Assembly (NCBI GenBank): GCA_018857735.1
Contig: JABMCL010003147.1
Location: 454,001-518,000 of the forward strand
Source: Alviniconcha marisindica
Taxonomy: Eukaryota; Mollusca; Gastropoda; Provannidae
Direction of reading: 5' to 3'
Length of the DNA stretch: 64,000 nt
Position numbers and translations under genes: made by a program. Under the pieces are notes generated by a model. The model had not been told where the DNA came from and made no database searches. It saw nothing but the letters and a program-made list of their open reading frames with translations. Shown piece after piece: positions 13,110-24,177 of the stretch. Every line of letters starts with the position of its first letter. The first letter of the stretch is position 1.

Positions 13110-14062
13110 GTAAGTAAGTAAATATGGTGCTTAACGTCCACAGAAACCATGAGGCTTATTAGCCTGGACTGACGGGGAGAAGGGGGGGGGGGGGGGGCCG
13201 TATGGAGGTGGGGGGAACAGGGAGATTATATACCTATCGCTACAATGTCACCACCAGAATGATTCCTGCATTAAGATGGCAGCGATAAGAGCCATTTAAT
13301 GTTTCAGTAGGAAGTGATGGACAAAGTCACAAGCCTGTGTCCACAAACCACAACCTTTTTGAAGAGAAAGGAGAGCCGAAGCGGTATCGAACGGCCGAGG
13401 TCCTTCCGCTTACCGTTCTTAATTGGGAGAATGTTTGTTCGCGAACCTAGTTGGAAGTATTCGGCGAACCTAGTTGGTTCTTAATTAGGCGAACTTTTCT
13501 TCGCGAACCTAGTTGGAAGTATTCGTCGAAGCTATATTCGGGGTTCAAAAAGCTTCGCTCAACATGTTCTGGGAACATTCGCCCTATTCGACGAACATTG
13601 CCTCTGATTGGCTGAGAGCAGAGCTCTCCTGTGGATGAAGAAAAAATAAAAATAAAAATGGATGACGGTGTCGCTAGGTTCTTCATTCGCTTCGGAGGGA
13701 ATTTGTTTATTTGTTGACTTGTGGGAGGCGCAGCCTTGTCTCGGAGACCCAGAATGAGATAGTAGTTAGTTGAATTACCCTGTGAGGGATGATTAAAGTA
13801 TATTGACTTGACTTTAGCCTACATTTTCGATCATGCTGTCTGCTGCGCGTCTGCCGCAAGTTCGGGCCGAAGCTTGCATCTCAGTCATTACAAGCCAGTT
13901 GAGAACCAGTAAATTCGTCGAACTGTCCGAACCATGTTCGGCGAACTAAAAGTTCAATTAAGAAACGAATCATAGTTCGTCGAAGTGTCCGAAGCATGTT
14001 CGGCGAACAAACATTCGTCCAATTAAGAACGGGCTTGCCTAGGCTAAACCGGCTCACAAGTA
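13110..14062 (-). mobile_element. tRNA-derived SINE (family A) split by a TIR element
   Basis: The 3' tail is at 13110 (AGTAAATATGGTGCTTAACG as the reverse strand), the body runs to 13414, and the 5' tRNA-like head resumes after 14031 (GCCTAGGCTAAACCGGCTCAC). The body matches the copies at 17035-17347 and 19318-19667. The interruption is the element at 13415-14031. Confidence 0.85.
13415..14031. mobile_element. TIR element (MITE-like) nested in the SINE
   Basis: The left end GTTCTTAATTGGGAGAATG is the imperfect inverse of the right end CATTCGTCCAATTAAGAAC. Each terminal region is itself internally duplicated: GCGAACCTAGTTGGAAGTATTCG occurs twice at the left, and GTCCGAAxCATGTTCGGCGAAC twice at the right. 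The interior contains a minus-strand frame (13447-13686) without recognisable similarity. It is 617 bp and non-autonomous. Confidence 0.75.
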
Positions 14063-14154
14063 CATCCTCGTACCGCTTTATAGAGGTCTATTATGTAACG
14101 CGCCAACACTTGCCGGCTATGTTCTCGCCGGTGCTTGCTGTACCGGATGCGATA

Positions 14155-14415
14155 CTGACCTGGGCACTCTACAGAACATACCCCAAGCCTCAGTTTCCGG
14201 TATCCTTCCGCCAGCCTCCGCCACAGAGGAAAGCTACCGGTAACCGAAGCTTATCTTCAGTGTGTCTACAGAACAAACTCAAGCACTGGTTTACGACATC
14301 CTTCTTCCAACCACTGTCATAATTGATTACGCCATAGTCTAGGTCTCGAACAAACGTCAGCTAACGGAGAGTTTTTCCGTTGGTGCTCAAAAGGCAGTAA
14401 GTTCGTGACAGACAA
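14155..14415 (+). repeat. Third, diverged copy of the foldback arm
   Basis: AAGCACTGGTTTACGACATC, ACGTCAGCTAACGG and GTTGGTGCTCAAAAGGCAGT occur in the same order as in the left arm of the 16.5-kb element. Confidence 0.7.
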
Positions 14416-14470
14416 CAGGCTTAGTGTTGTCTTTTTTATGATACGATTATCTGTCCGCTTTTTTGTTTTG

Positions 14471-14501
<31 letters not shown>

Positions 14502-14805
14502 TTTTAAAGCCTCGAGAAACGCACCACCAGCTGAGGATATTTGCTTTGGGATTCCCTCAGTATATATATTATATGTGCTATCGCCATGTTTATATAAACA
14601 CTATTGAGCGCCTCATCATTCTCGAGATGAGCCTTAAGCGCTTTACAATGGCAGCTACATAGCGCTATTCTCTGCTCAGTCCGAGCAGACCCACGGGGCT
14701 ACGGCAAGGCCTCTTATGCGACTCTGAATCAGTGAATGGGCGACTACTCTGCGACACTCGCGTTCGGAATATCCACCCAAGTGGTTGCAGCGCCGTTTCC
14801 GTCCC

Positions 14806-14866
14806 TAATAAGCCGTACGGTTTCTGTGGACGTTAAGCACCATGTTTACTTACTTACTTAGCGCCG
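14806..14866 (+). mobile_element. Family-A SINE tail fragment
   Basis: Only the 3' end is present: AATAAGCCGTACGGTTTCTG followed by TGGACGTTAAGCACCATGTT and TTACTTACTTAC. Confidence 0.7.
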
Positions 14867-14959
14867 TTTAATTGTTACATCAGTGGCTAGTGCCACGTCA
14901 GTGAAACTGTTGCCGTCTCGGCGCAAGTCATTTCTGTGTACACATTACAACCATGCACC

Positions 14960-15237
14960 GTTTGTCAATGTCAGTCACTATTCTGAGCCACATACATAGG
15001 GTGTATGTCAGTGTTTAGTGTAACCTGCCACCTGCACTTTTGGCAGAATGACCGGGATCTTTTACGTGCTACTGCGGTAACGTGACACTGACGGGGGTGG
15101 AACGGATACCGAAATGGGTCCGTGCAGAAGAAAATTCTCCCGCCGCTTCTCATTGCCGGGACTCGAACCCGAGACCTTATCGATCACTGTGACTGACGAG
15201 CCCGTCGCTCTATCACTGAGCTATTCCATCTCCCCGT
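14960..15237 (-). mobile_element. tRNA-derived SINE, family B
   Basis: On the minus strand the head is GATGGAATAGCTCAGTGATA (A box), then GGTCTCGGGTTCGAGTCCCG (B box). The body contains GAATTTTCTTCTGCACGGAC and AGCACGTAAAAGATCCCGG. Relatives lie at 33164-33302 and 6172-6312. Confidence 0.8.
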
Positions 15238-15446
15238 ATGAAAGAAGACGAAGCAGAAGGAGAGGTTGCACGTGCGAATCACTGTGACTAAGTCGATCGG
15301 CCGACCACAGCACAGGGTAGTCAACACCTCCCTTTGAGGAAGGTCTCCAGTGCTTGGTGTGTGATGGCCATCCTCACTTCTGGCAGTCGTCTTTGTTTCA
15401 GACTTTTTACTGAAGAGTTTTAAACCGATTCTGTCTTCCTCGTGTG

Positions 15447-15632
15447 TTTTTTTTGTGTGTGTGTGTGTGTGTGTGTTTTTATATGTAAGGTATCATATAA
15501 TGACACGCCAGTCAACGAGTATATCAGTCTCTCTCTCTCTCTCTCCCCTCTCTCTCTCACACACACACACACTCATACACACACACACACTCATACACAC
15601 ACACACACTCATACACACACACACACACACTG

Positions 15633-15705
<73 letters not shown>

Positions 15706-15874
15706 CTCTCTCCCTCTCTCGTATGTCACACACACACACACACACTGACACTGATGTGACACATACGTACCGGCACACACGTACCGGCACACACACACAC
15801 ACACACATATTGACACACACACCGTCACACACTCTCTCTCTTATCACACACACCGTCACACACTCTCTCTCTTA

Positions 15875-15932
<58 letters not shown>

Positions 15933-15958
15933 CACACACACACTCTCTCTCTCTTATG

Positions 15959-15997
<39 letters not shown>

Positions 15998-16085
15998 TAC
16001 ACACACACATTCACTCTCTTATCACACACACACACACACGCACGCACGCGCGCGCGCGCGCGCACGGACACACACACACACACTG
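15447..16085. repeat. Compound (GT)n/(CT)n/(CA)n microsatellite block
   Basis: About 640 bases of nearly pure dinucleotide repeats with embedded pieces such as TCACACACTCTCTCTCTTA and a (CG)n run near 16044-16063. Long open frames here are low-complexity artefacts. Confidence 0.95.
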
Positions 16086-17034
16086 TGACACTGACAACAG
16101 TTAGTGTAACACCTTTTCATTCTTATTAAGCTCTCCGATCAGCCCCGCGGCTGAAACTGAACCGGCTGCCCCTAATAAGTTTGAACTATATGATACTGCA
16201 GGCAGGCGAAGAGGAATAAGCATAATAAGAAAAGGCGCTACTAACAGTTCTTTTGCTTAGTTAATAAAAGGTAGCTCTGCGTGACTCCGCACTCGGCCAA
16301 GGAGGTCAGAGATGCAGCTGTGGCAAGACCGAGTTTCGATCGCCGGGAAGCTGTTGCAGTCACTGAGTCACTGAGATGCCGGCCGGTGCGCCCGAGGGGC
16401 CGGGACTGAGCCGGATTCAGGTGTTGCCGGGTTCAGCCGGTCCCGTGTGCTGGAAGGGCGGCATCACACCAAAGATTATAAATATATATGTATATTATAA
16501 TCTTTGATCACACTCCGAGCTTCGCTTTCCGGCACCTTCCTCCAAACTCTGCCAGATTTAGTTGCGCCACTGAAGGGGCACTCCGAGTTTATCTCCGCGC
16601 AGCTTTCCACCGACGCGGTCAGCGCCGCCCTCCGAAAGGTCTGGGTACTAATCAAACTCCAAGCACTGGTTTACGACATCCTTCCTTCAACCACTGCCGT
16701 ATTTAGTTACGCCATAGGGTCCAGAAAACTGTCAGCTAACGAGCAGTTTTTTCAGTGTTGGTGCTCAAACAGCAGTAAGTTTGTTACAAATAACTCAAAC
16801 TGAAATAAGACAAGTTTACACAAGCGAAAATAAAACCACAATCGTTTGAATCGAGACGGAACTATTTTTCTTACCCGGGGTGGATGCGTCTCATGTTTAC
16901 GTGCGTGCTTTGGCACTACTAGGTTGCTTCTACAGTCATATTAGTACCCACACTCCGAGCATCGCTTTCCGGCACCTTCCTCCAAACTCTGCCAGATTTA
17001 GTTACGCCATCGCGTCGGTGGACAGCTGCGCGGA

Positions 17035-17347
17035 CAAGTAAGTAAACATGGTGCTTAACGTCCACAGAAACCATAAGGCTTATTAGGGACGGGGAGAAGG
17101 GGGTATGGAGGTGGAGGAAGAGGGAGAGTATATACCTATGGCTACACTGTCACCACCAGTATGACTTCTGCATTAAGATGGGCAGCGATGAGAGCCATTT
17201 TAATGTTTCAGTAGGAAGTGATGGACAAAGTCACAAGACAGTGTCCACAAGCCACAACCTTTTTGAAGAGAAAGGAGAGCCGAAGCGGTATCGAACCGAG
17301 GTCCTTCCGCTCACCAGCCTTACCACTAGGCCAAACCGGCTCACCCC
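17035..17347 (-). mobile_element. tRNA-derived SINE, family A, near full length
   Basis: On the minus strand it begins GAGCCGGTTTGGCCTAGTGG (A-box-like), then GACCTCGGTTCGATACCGC (B box). A body of about 220 bases follows, and the tail is CGTTAAGCACCATGTTTACT. This cleanest copy served as the comparison for the others. It lies in the loop of the foldback element. Confidence 0.85.
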
Positions 17348-17348
17348 G

Positions 17349-17392
17349 GCTGCGCGGAGATAAAGAGTGCCGACTCTTTATCTCCGCGCAGC
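17349..17392. repeat. Perfect 20-bp-arm hairpin
   Basis: GCTGCGCGGAGATAAAGAGT, a four-base loop GCCG, then ACTCTTTATCTCCGCGCAGC: a perfect inverted repeat. Confidence 0.95.
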
Positions 17393-18672
17393 TGCCCACC
17401 GACGCGGTCAGCGCCTCCGAAAGGTTCGGGTACTGATAAGACTGTGGAAGCAACCTAGCGCCCAAGCACGCACGTAAACGTGAGGCGCATCCACCCCGGG
17501 TAAAAAAAAAAGTTCCGTCTTGATTCAAACGATTTTGGTTTTATTTGAACTGGCGTAAACAACATGGTCAGTTATAAAACAAACGCCTGATTTAAGTTAA
17601 GTTGTTTGTAACAAACTTACTACTGTTTGAGCACCAACAAAAAACTGCTCGTTAGCTGACAGTTTTCTGGACCCTATGGTGTAAAAGTGACTAAATACGG
17701 CAGTGGTTGAAGGAAGGATCTTGTCTAGTAAACCAGTGCTTGGAGTTTGATTAGTACCCGAACCTTTTGGAGGGCGCCGGCCGCCTGGACAGCTGCGCGG
17801 AGATAAAGAGTGGCGTAACTAAACTTACCTGGCAGAGTTTGGAGGCGGGTGCCGGAAAGCGATGGCCGAGTGTGACTCCGAGCATCGCTTTCCGGCACCT
17901 TCCTCCACTGACAGGAAGGATGTCGTAAACCACTCACGCTTGGAGTTTGGGGGCGGCATGTGAAAAGTCTGAGCCAAGCCGTGAGCTGGTCTCGGTTGAG
18001 CCGTTCTTTGCAGTTTCAGTCAGTCTTGTTGTTAACGTACACTGAGCTCCAACACTAAATCAAATGCATTCCATCACGGTTTGCTCAAATGATTCAGTTT
18101 TCAGAACCCGAGCCAACAGTGACTGACTGATCATAACAACTTTTTCGTGACTGAAATGGTTGATGTATACTGAATTAAACATGGCATTTCAGTCTGATTA
18201 AGTTACAATCCTAAAACTGACTGCCACGACTTTTGATCCGGCGACTGATTCATAGTAGTAACCGTATCGACTGTGACTCACTGAAGTTATTTGTGCGGCC
18301 ACACCGGGCGGCCCGCGGCCGGGGCGTCACTGAGTTACTCAGTACCGGCCGCGGCGTTATCAGTCGCCGCTCAGTCCGGCCAGAGATACTACAGCAAGTG
18401 TAGTGTAGTGTCTCAGTTGGCCCGACAGTCAGTGTCTCAGTGAACCGGCTGTCCCCGGACGGTTAGCCGGTCGGCAACTGATTTTATCCGCAGCCGCTGT
18501 GTCAGTACCGGCCATTCAGACTATCGACTTAGACTCAATGAACTAGACTGAATGATTAGCCACATCACTGAGTCGATTTGTTTTTGTTTTCTTTTCAAGT
18601 CCTTTTTATTTATTTTTTCAGTTATTTTTTTTAAATTATATATAATTATAGGCAGTATGGAGTTCTTCTTTT

Positions 18673-18709
<37 letters not shown>

Positions 18710-19045
18710 TAGGAGCTGGAGCGGGATGGGGAGTGAGGGAAGCACTGAGGTTGGAAGCATGAATGAAGAGTCACGACAAGTCAGCGGTTGCTATAACTGA
18801 CTGACATAACTTTTATTCAAGTTACACCAACCAGGAAACAGTGTATCAGACGCATTGGTGCCCAGGCCGGCGGTCACAGCTCACCGGCATTAAAAGACGA
18901 CCTGCTTTTGCAGGGACACTCACTGATGGGGGAAAGAGGAGTCGGCGCCGTTGCTGCTACCTGAGTTGTGTTGCTAATGTCCTCGGATGTCGGTTGACAT
19001 ATCAGGGCCAAGCTGAGACCAGTGCGTGAGCATGGTTCAACTTCA

Positions 19046-19170
19046 CATATTGCTTTACGTCCACGGCCGAACTGACCCGTAAGGCTCGTTACTGAGGACG
19101 GACAGCCCAGGACGGCCACTTCAAGTCGACTTTCACCGGCTCCGCCTGAACTCTGAACGCGGCGGGCCCA
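19046..19170 (-). mobile_element. SINE-like tail fragment, third type
   Basis: The reverse strand reads GGCCGTCCTGGGCTGTCCGT and ends in CGTGGACGTAAAGCAATATG. It matches the plus-strand fragment at 50773-50850. This copy has extra CAGT and GGC relative to that one. Confidence 0.6.
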
Positions 19171-19317
19171 GCGCACAAGTCAGTTTAACACTTCAGATAA
19201 TTAGGGCCATAAAACTTCCACCCAATCAAAAAAGAGAAAGCGGCCGCCGGGACGACAGGAAAGACTGAAAGGGTTAAAGGGTCATGGCCCTGCCACACAC
19301 ATGATGTGAACCGCCGA

Positions 19318-19667
19318 TTTGGCCTGGCCGCGGCCAAGGCGTTAGGTTGGTAAGCGGAAGGACCTCGGTTCGATACCGCTTCGGCTCTCCTTTCTCTTCA
19401 AAAGGTTGTGGTTTGTGGACACTGTCGGCTTGCGACTTTGTCCATCACTTCCTACTCAGTGAAACCGTAGTGACAATGAATGGCTCTCATCTCTGCGGCC
19501 CATCTCAATGCAGGAATCGAGTCATTCTGGTGGTGACAGTCAGTGTAGCGATAGGTATATGATCTCCCTCTCCCGGCCCCACCTCCATACCCCCTCCCCC
19601 CTTCTCCCCGTCCCGATAAGCCTTATGGTTTCTCTGTGGACGTTAAGCACCATGTTTACTTACACAG
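19318..19667 (+). mobile_element. tRNA-derived SINE, family A, carrying small insertions
   Basis: It has the same head (GACCTCGGTTCGATACCGC), body and tail (GACGTTAAGCACCATGTTTAC) as the copy at 17035-17347. It also carries several extra CAGT and GGC insertions not seen in the other copies. Confidence 0.85.
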
Positions 19668-19880
19668 GCACAATGCACTCGGTTACACACACACACACAC
19701 ACACAGATACTATATATATATATATACTGATATATATATATATATAGATATATATATTGCAAGTCATTGTTGACACTGAACAGTGACTCGACACCGTGCG
19801 GCAGTGACTGATCAGTTCCGGCGGCGTTTCGCTGAGTGCGACCGAGTCGGCGGTCAGTCAGTCACGGCCGCCGCGCCGGC

Positions 19881-22800
19881 AGGGGCTATTGGGCCCACGG
19901 CTTGATAAGTATGTCCAAAACATGGTCCAAACACACTGAAACTTTGTTCAAAAGAACGCGGCTTATTTATTAACACACAAACACACAATCAGCAAATTTT
20001 CGGGGTAACCCCCTCTGTGTTTGGATCTTGTTTGACTAAGTTACTAGAGAACGCTGATAGCAGTCACTTTTTGTAGTTTCACTGAGATTTTTGGTAAGTC
20101 ATGGAACACTGAATTCAGTTCATTGGATAGAGCATTAAAATGTCTTTTATCCTTTAATTATCTATGGTACATGCACAGATTTGACGAAACCTGCTCATGT
20201 CATAAATAAAAACAGTTGGCTATTGAACATGTTTTATAATAATGTGTGTACCCTGTCTCACTGAGTAGCCCTATTTGTTGTTAAGTTGTTTAGACTGAAA
20301 TTGAATCGCCCGCTAATTTGTACGATCAGCCATATAAAAAATGAAAAGTAAAACGTACATCGCTGTCTAATACACTCGTTTGTTTCCCCTTTACAATGAA
20401 AGAATATATAGAAAATATAAAAAACGTGCATATTTTGTTATTCATGAATTTGGCAATGAGAGAGTGACCTCGATTTGACAGGAAACAAAGCTGATTAAAT
20501 TTGTTACGTATAATCAATATTAGCTAGATTTCACAAGAAGTTTTGCGATGATTTATTACATTAAATAGACATAGGTGTTGTGTGTAATAAACATAACCCA
20601 CTCTTGACACGGATTCGTTTACTTTTGACGAAACACGCTCGTCGTAATTTTCGGCACACACGCACCGGCTGTGACGTCATGTGAATGTCCACCCCGTGCC
20701 AGAAGTGTTGAACGAAACCGTAGGCAAGGAAACATGCCACTACCACCAGGCCGTATCTGGGAATAGTAAGTCATTACGGAATATTGAATGTTATTTATGT
20801 ATGTTGTATCAATATGTTTGTGGTTCGTTTGTTGTTTTGCGTGACCTATCAGGCAAAAAGGAAGCGGTGTGATCGTGTGTGGAAGGACTGGCAAAAAGCA
20901 CCATCTTGCGATCACTTCGCGTTCTGTGGACGGCTTATGTATTGATTTTCATCGGGATTGAAAATCTCGGAGACTGTGTAGCACATGGCTGAGCAAGGGC
21001 TAAGCTTATTTATGATATGACAGGAGTACAGACCTTGGGTTACCAGACCATAAACAGAAGAAAACTGGAAAACTTGGCAAAAGTTTAACTGACGATCCAA
21101 AACTAAACACCCAGCAGTTTTAACGGACACAGAGGTAGGCGAGGCGGGCCAGTTGATGAGTCAGAACCAGAGCAACATCACACACTGACAATGACACAGT
21201 ACACAGTAAGCACATGCTGGTGTATTCGGTAATGGTGTTCATCGTTTGCATTCAATCCACTGAGTTTGTTACTCTCGATCACCTCGTTTTGGTACTCTCA
21301 AAGGTGTCTCAGAATTATTTTCTCCCCTTGGATCGTACTCGTACCACTACCAGTCGTAGTCAGTTTACTCACGGTACCGGACACAACAAAGTCTCGAAAG
21401 ACAGTCTCAAATACTATTACCATATATATAAGGTATATATATATAATATAATACCTGTATAACTATAAGGTCAACATATAAAATGTGTACCTCTATCATG
21501 ACCTCATCTCAAACATTATCTTGTCATCTGTGCACATGCTAAAGATCTCAAGTCACATCTCAAATATTATCTTGTCATCTGTGTGCATGCTAAAGATCCC
21601 AAGCCCACCTTTTGACAAGAGAAGGCCTAATGCAGTTACACAGAAACAAATAAACCATACTAGTAGCAGAAATAATTCAAATGATGATTGTGACTATTCC
21701 TAATGGAAGAAATGTCATCTTCTTTTTTTCTTTTTCTTTAAAAAAGAAGAAGATTTGTGATATGTGTGCATTCTGGAAGCAGAACAGCCAGAAGAAAGAT
21801 AGCTGAGACAGATTGATCTAGCAGCTGGATGGGTTTCATTATGAGACAGATTGATCTCATGGCTGGATGGGTCAGAAAATTCATTTTTACCAAATTGTTG
21901 AAAATTCATGAGGTGTGTGTGTGAGGCAGTGGCAGAGAGTGAGAGCATTCACTCTCAAAAGCTAAATTTAAAAGCACAACAGAGTGTGGTTATTATATGG
22001 ATAGGTAACTGTTACAGTCTCTCCTGAGATTTCTCCTTTAAAATTGTATATTCTACATTAAGAGTCAAAAGTCCTTGAGATGAGACTCAAAATCTAATTG
22101 TATAAACCGAGGCTCCCTGTCTGAATTCACGTGCAAAAAGGTCACATATGCTTGATAAAGATCCTGTAGTCCAGATAATAATTACGAGATCTTAGACAGT
22201 TGAACCCAAGGCATGTACATTTTATAATCAGGCTAAAACAACCAACATCAAAACACAAAATATTAATTTAATGTATGCAAAATTTGTCATCAAACATGGA
22301 ACCCCCTCCCCCATTCCACCCCTCCCCATCTGCCCCACTCCCATCCCAGTAAAGACACACACAAGCATGTGCGTGTGCACATACATACACACAGAGAGAG
22401 TTACTTGAGGGAGGCTGTTCATCCTCTCCTTATTGCCAGTGCCACCAGAACATGACTAAGAATGATTAAATAGGAAATTGTTAACCAAATTGTACACTGT
22501 AAGTTTATTAAATGTAACATTACAGTATTTTTTAAACAGTTTTGTAAGTTGTGTGTTTTACAACCCCAATTCATTGAGTATCTGGAAATAACAAATTAAT
22601 GTATAATATATATATAATATACTGGAACACTCTTGAATAGTCTCATCCCCCCACCCCCATGCCCACCCCACCACGCCCCGGCTATGAAACAAAGACACTG
22701 AAGGGGCTGTGTTAAAATTGGAACAGTAATGGAGAATTGCACCTAAAAAGTAAATTGCTGTGTGGGAAAAATGCAGTATGAGCATACACCTTGCACATAC

Positions 22801-22916
22801 ACATTGCCCCTTGATAGTGCACTTACTGACCCAGTGACATATTTACTGTCACTGTGCCAGTGTCAGTCTGCTCATACTCAGGCCAGAGGCTATTAGCAAA
22901 TTCAAATTGTTTTACT
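19881..22916. other. Intergenic region, no gene recognised
   Basis: AT-rich sequence. A small GC-richer patch near 20640-20760 includes TGACGTCA, a CRE-like palindrome, and could be promoter sequence for the PITP gene, but no matching first exon was found. The rest shows nothing beyond small duplications. Confidence 0.4.
21510..21605 (+). repeat. Two-copy direct repeat of about 60 bp
   Basis: ATTATCTTGTCATCTGTGCA plus CATGCTAAAGATC is repeated as ATTATCTTGTCATCTGTGTG plus CATGCTAAAGATC. Confidence 0.85.
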
Positions 22917-24177
22917 TGTAATGGTGTGGAGGTGGTAGAAGGACAGGACACAGGCAGCGGAGTCAGTCAAAATGGAGACCACAGCAGGCGGCGACGGCAA
23001 ACAGGCTTTATTCTACAGCAGCAGACAACTTTCTCAGCACACCCAAAATCCTCACGCGCACGCATAGATAAGAGAACTGCACGGGCCGCAAGGAACACAC
23101 GCTATCGTTACAATGAAATCGGCCCTCTGGACCACAAAATGGCTGACTATTGTGTTTCCTTGGCCCGCACAAATACAGTTTCCTCAACAATAACTAAACT
23201 AATTAAAACATGAAATATATCAAATAAAAGCTACAGTTACAACCTTTTAAACCATATAAACAAAATGTACACACATGACTTATTTAATTTACAACAAGAG
23301 TGGGAAGCGTGGCTTGCACCTGTCTATAAGCAGATTCGTACAACTAAATCATAACTAACACAAAGTACAAAATATAACTGTCAATAAAACTTACATCAGA
23401 ATAAAGAACACGCTCCCACGGTTAAAATGGTACATAACAATTACAATACAACGCTCTATAAGAGAAGCAAGACACACTCAAAGACTAGTACTAAAACAAT
23501 CGGTGCGAACTTTCGCCTGGGGCGCGTTATTTTAGTCGCAGCAGCGCTGATAGTGATACCAAGTAGTCTATGAATACAACTTAGCTTCTACAGTACACAA
23601 GACTCAATAAGTTAATTTCAACCCAAAATAAACACTAAACATGAAGTCAGCTAAGCAAAATACTATACGACAAAGCATTGATCGACACAGAATTACTTTC
23701 ATTGACTCAAAACAACGATTCACTACTATTCACTAGTACTACACAGACTGAAAATGCACCATGCAGACGACGGCTATAAAAAGAATGGACCTAGAGAGGA
23801 ATCGGCAACTGATTAAGCTCGATCCTGCGTCTAAATAAGATCTAAATAAACATTCTAAGATGCCAAATTATATTCCACATGACTTAGTGCATAAAAAGGA
23901 CTAGGTGAACAAAGAGTAGGTAAACAAACAAGCGGTCAAAATATTAAGGGAGTAAACAGATTTGAAAATGGCGCGCACCAGCGGCTATCGCCGGTCGGCT
24001 GTGTGAAGGCCATGTGGCGTTACGCAACACGCAGCGCTTCAAAACAAAAGCGTCGTCTGCTCGGTTCCCGGGTTACTAACAGTACAGTAATGAAATTGCA
24101 GGGATCTGATAACCGGGGCGGGATTATTGTAAAAACGTACAAAGAGCACTTGCTCACATACTGTTAACACTGTAACA
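22917..24177 (-). mobile_element. Possible solo LTR
   Basis: On the minus strand the segment would begin TGTTACAG and end near CCATTACA. A good AATAAAGCC polyadenylation motif (plus-strand GGCTTTATT, about 23003) lies close to that 3' end. It is about 1.26 kb, with no internal coding region next to it and no clear target duplication, so this is a tentative reading. Confidence 0.3.

Larger units (their letters stand above)
16500..17950. mobile_element. Large foldback (inverted-repeat) element
   Basis: The left arm (about 16515-16945) and right arm (about 17436-17890) are inverted copies. Paired markers include GCTAACGAGCAGTTTTTT with AAAAACTGCTCGTTAGC, and CCCGGGGTGGATGCGTCTC with GAGGCGCATCCACCCCGGG. 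The loop holds the SINE at 17035-17347 and a hairpin at 17349-17392. Some short segments (the GCTTTCCGGCACCTTCCTCC motif) recur several times. No coding capacity is seen. Confidence 0.75.
17950..19880. other. Segment dense in CAGT/ACTG and CCGG/GGCC words
   Basis: No gene is visible. Tetramers CAGT, ACTG, GGCC and CCGG recur at very high density, for example around 18290-18540, unlike the AT-rich flanks. Two SINE fragments inside carry CAGT and GGC insertions absent from sister copies. An (AT)n run lies at 18677-18706 and others at 19710-19755. Confidence 0.6.

Noticed and set aside
13447..13686. Minus-strand 79-codon frame as a transposase fragment
   Set aside because: No catalytic motif or family resemblance was seen. 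It spans the repetitive end of the TIR element.
15108..15237. A tRNA gene on the minus strand
   Set aside because: A- and B-box sequences are present, but the context and related copies at 33164 and 6172 with a shared non-tRNA body show that it is a SINE head.
15442..16088. Several His/Thr- or Val/Cys-rich open frames
   Set aside because: They are pure dinucleotide repeat translations on both strands.
22854..23213. 119-codon plus-strand frame
   Set aside because: It overlaps the LTR-like segment, has no recognisable domain and no splice context.
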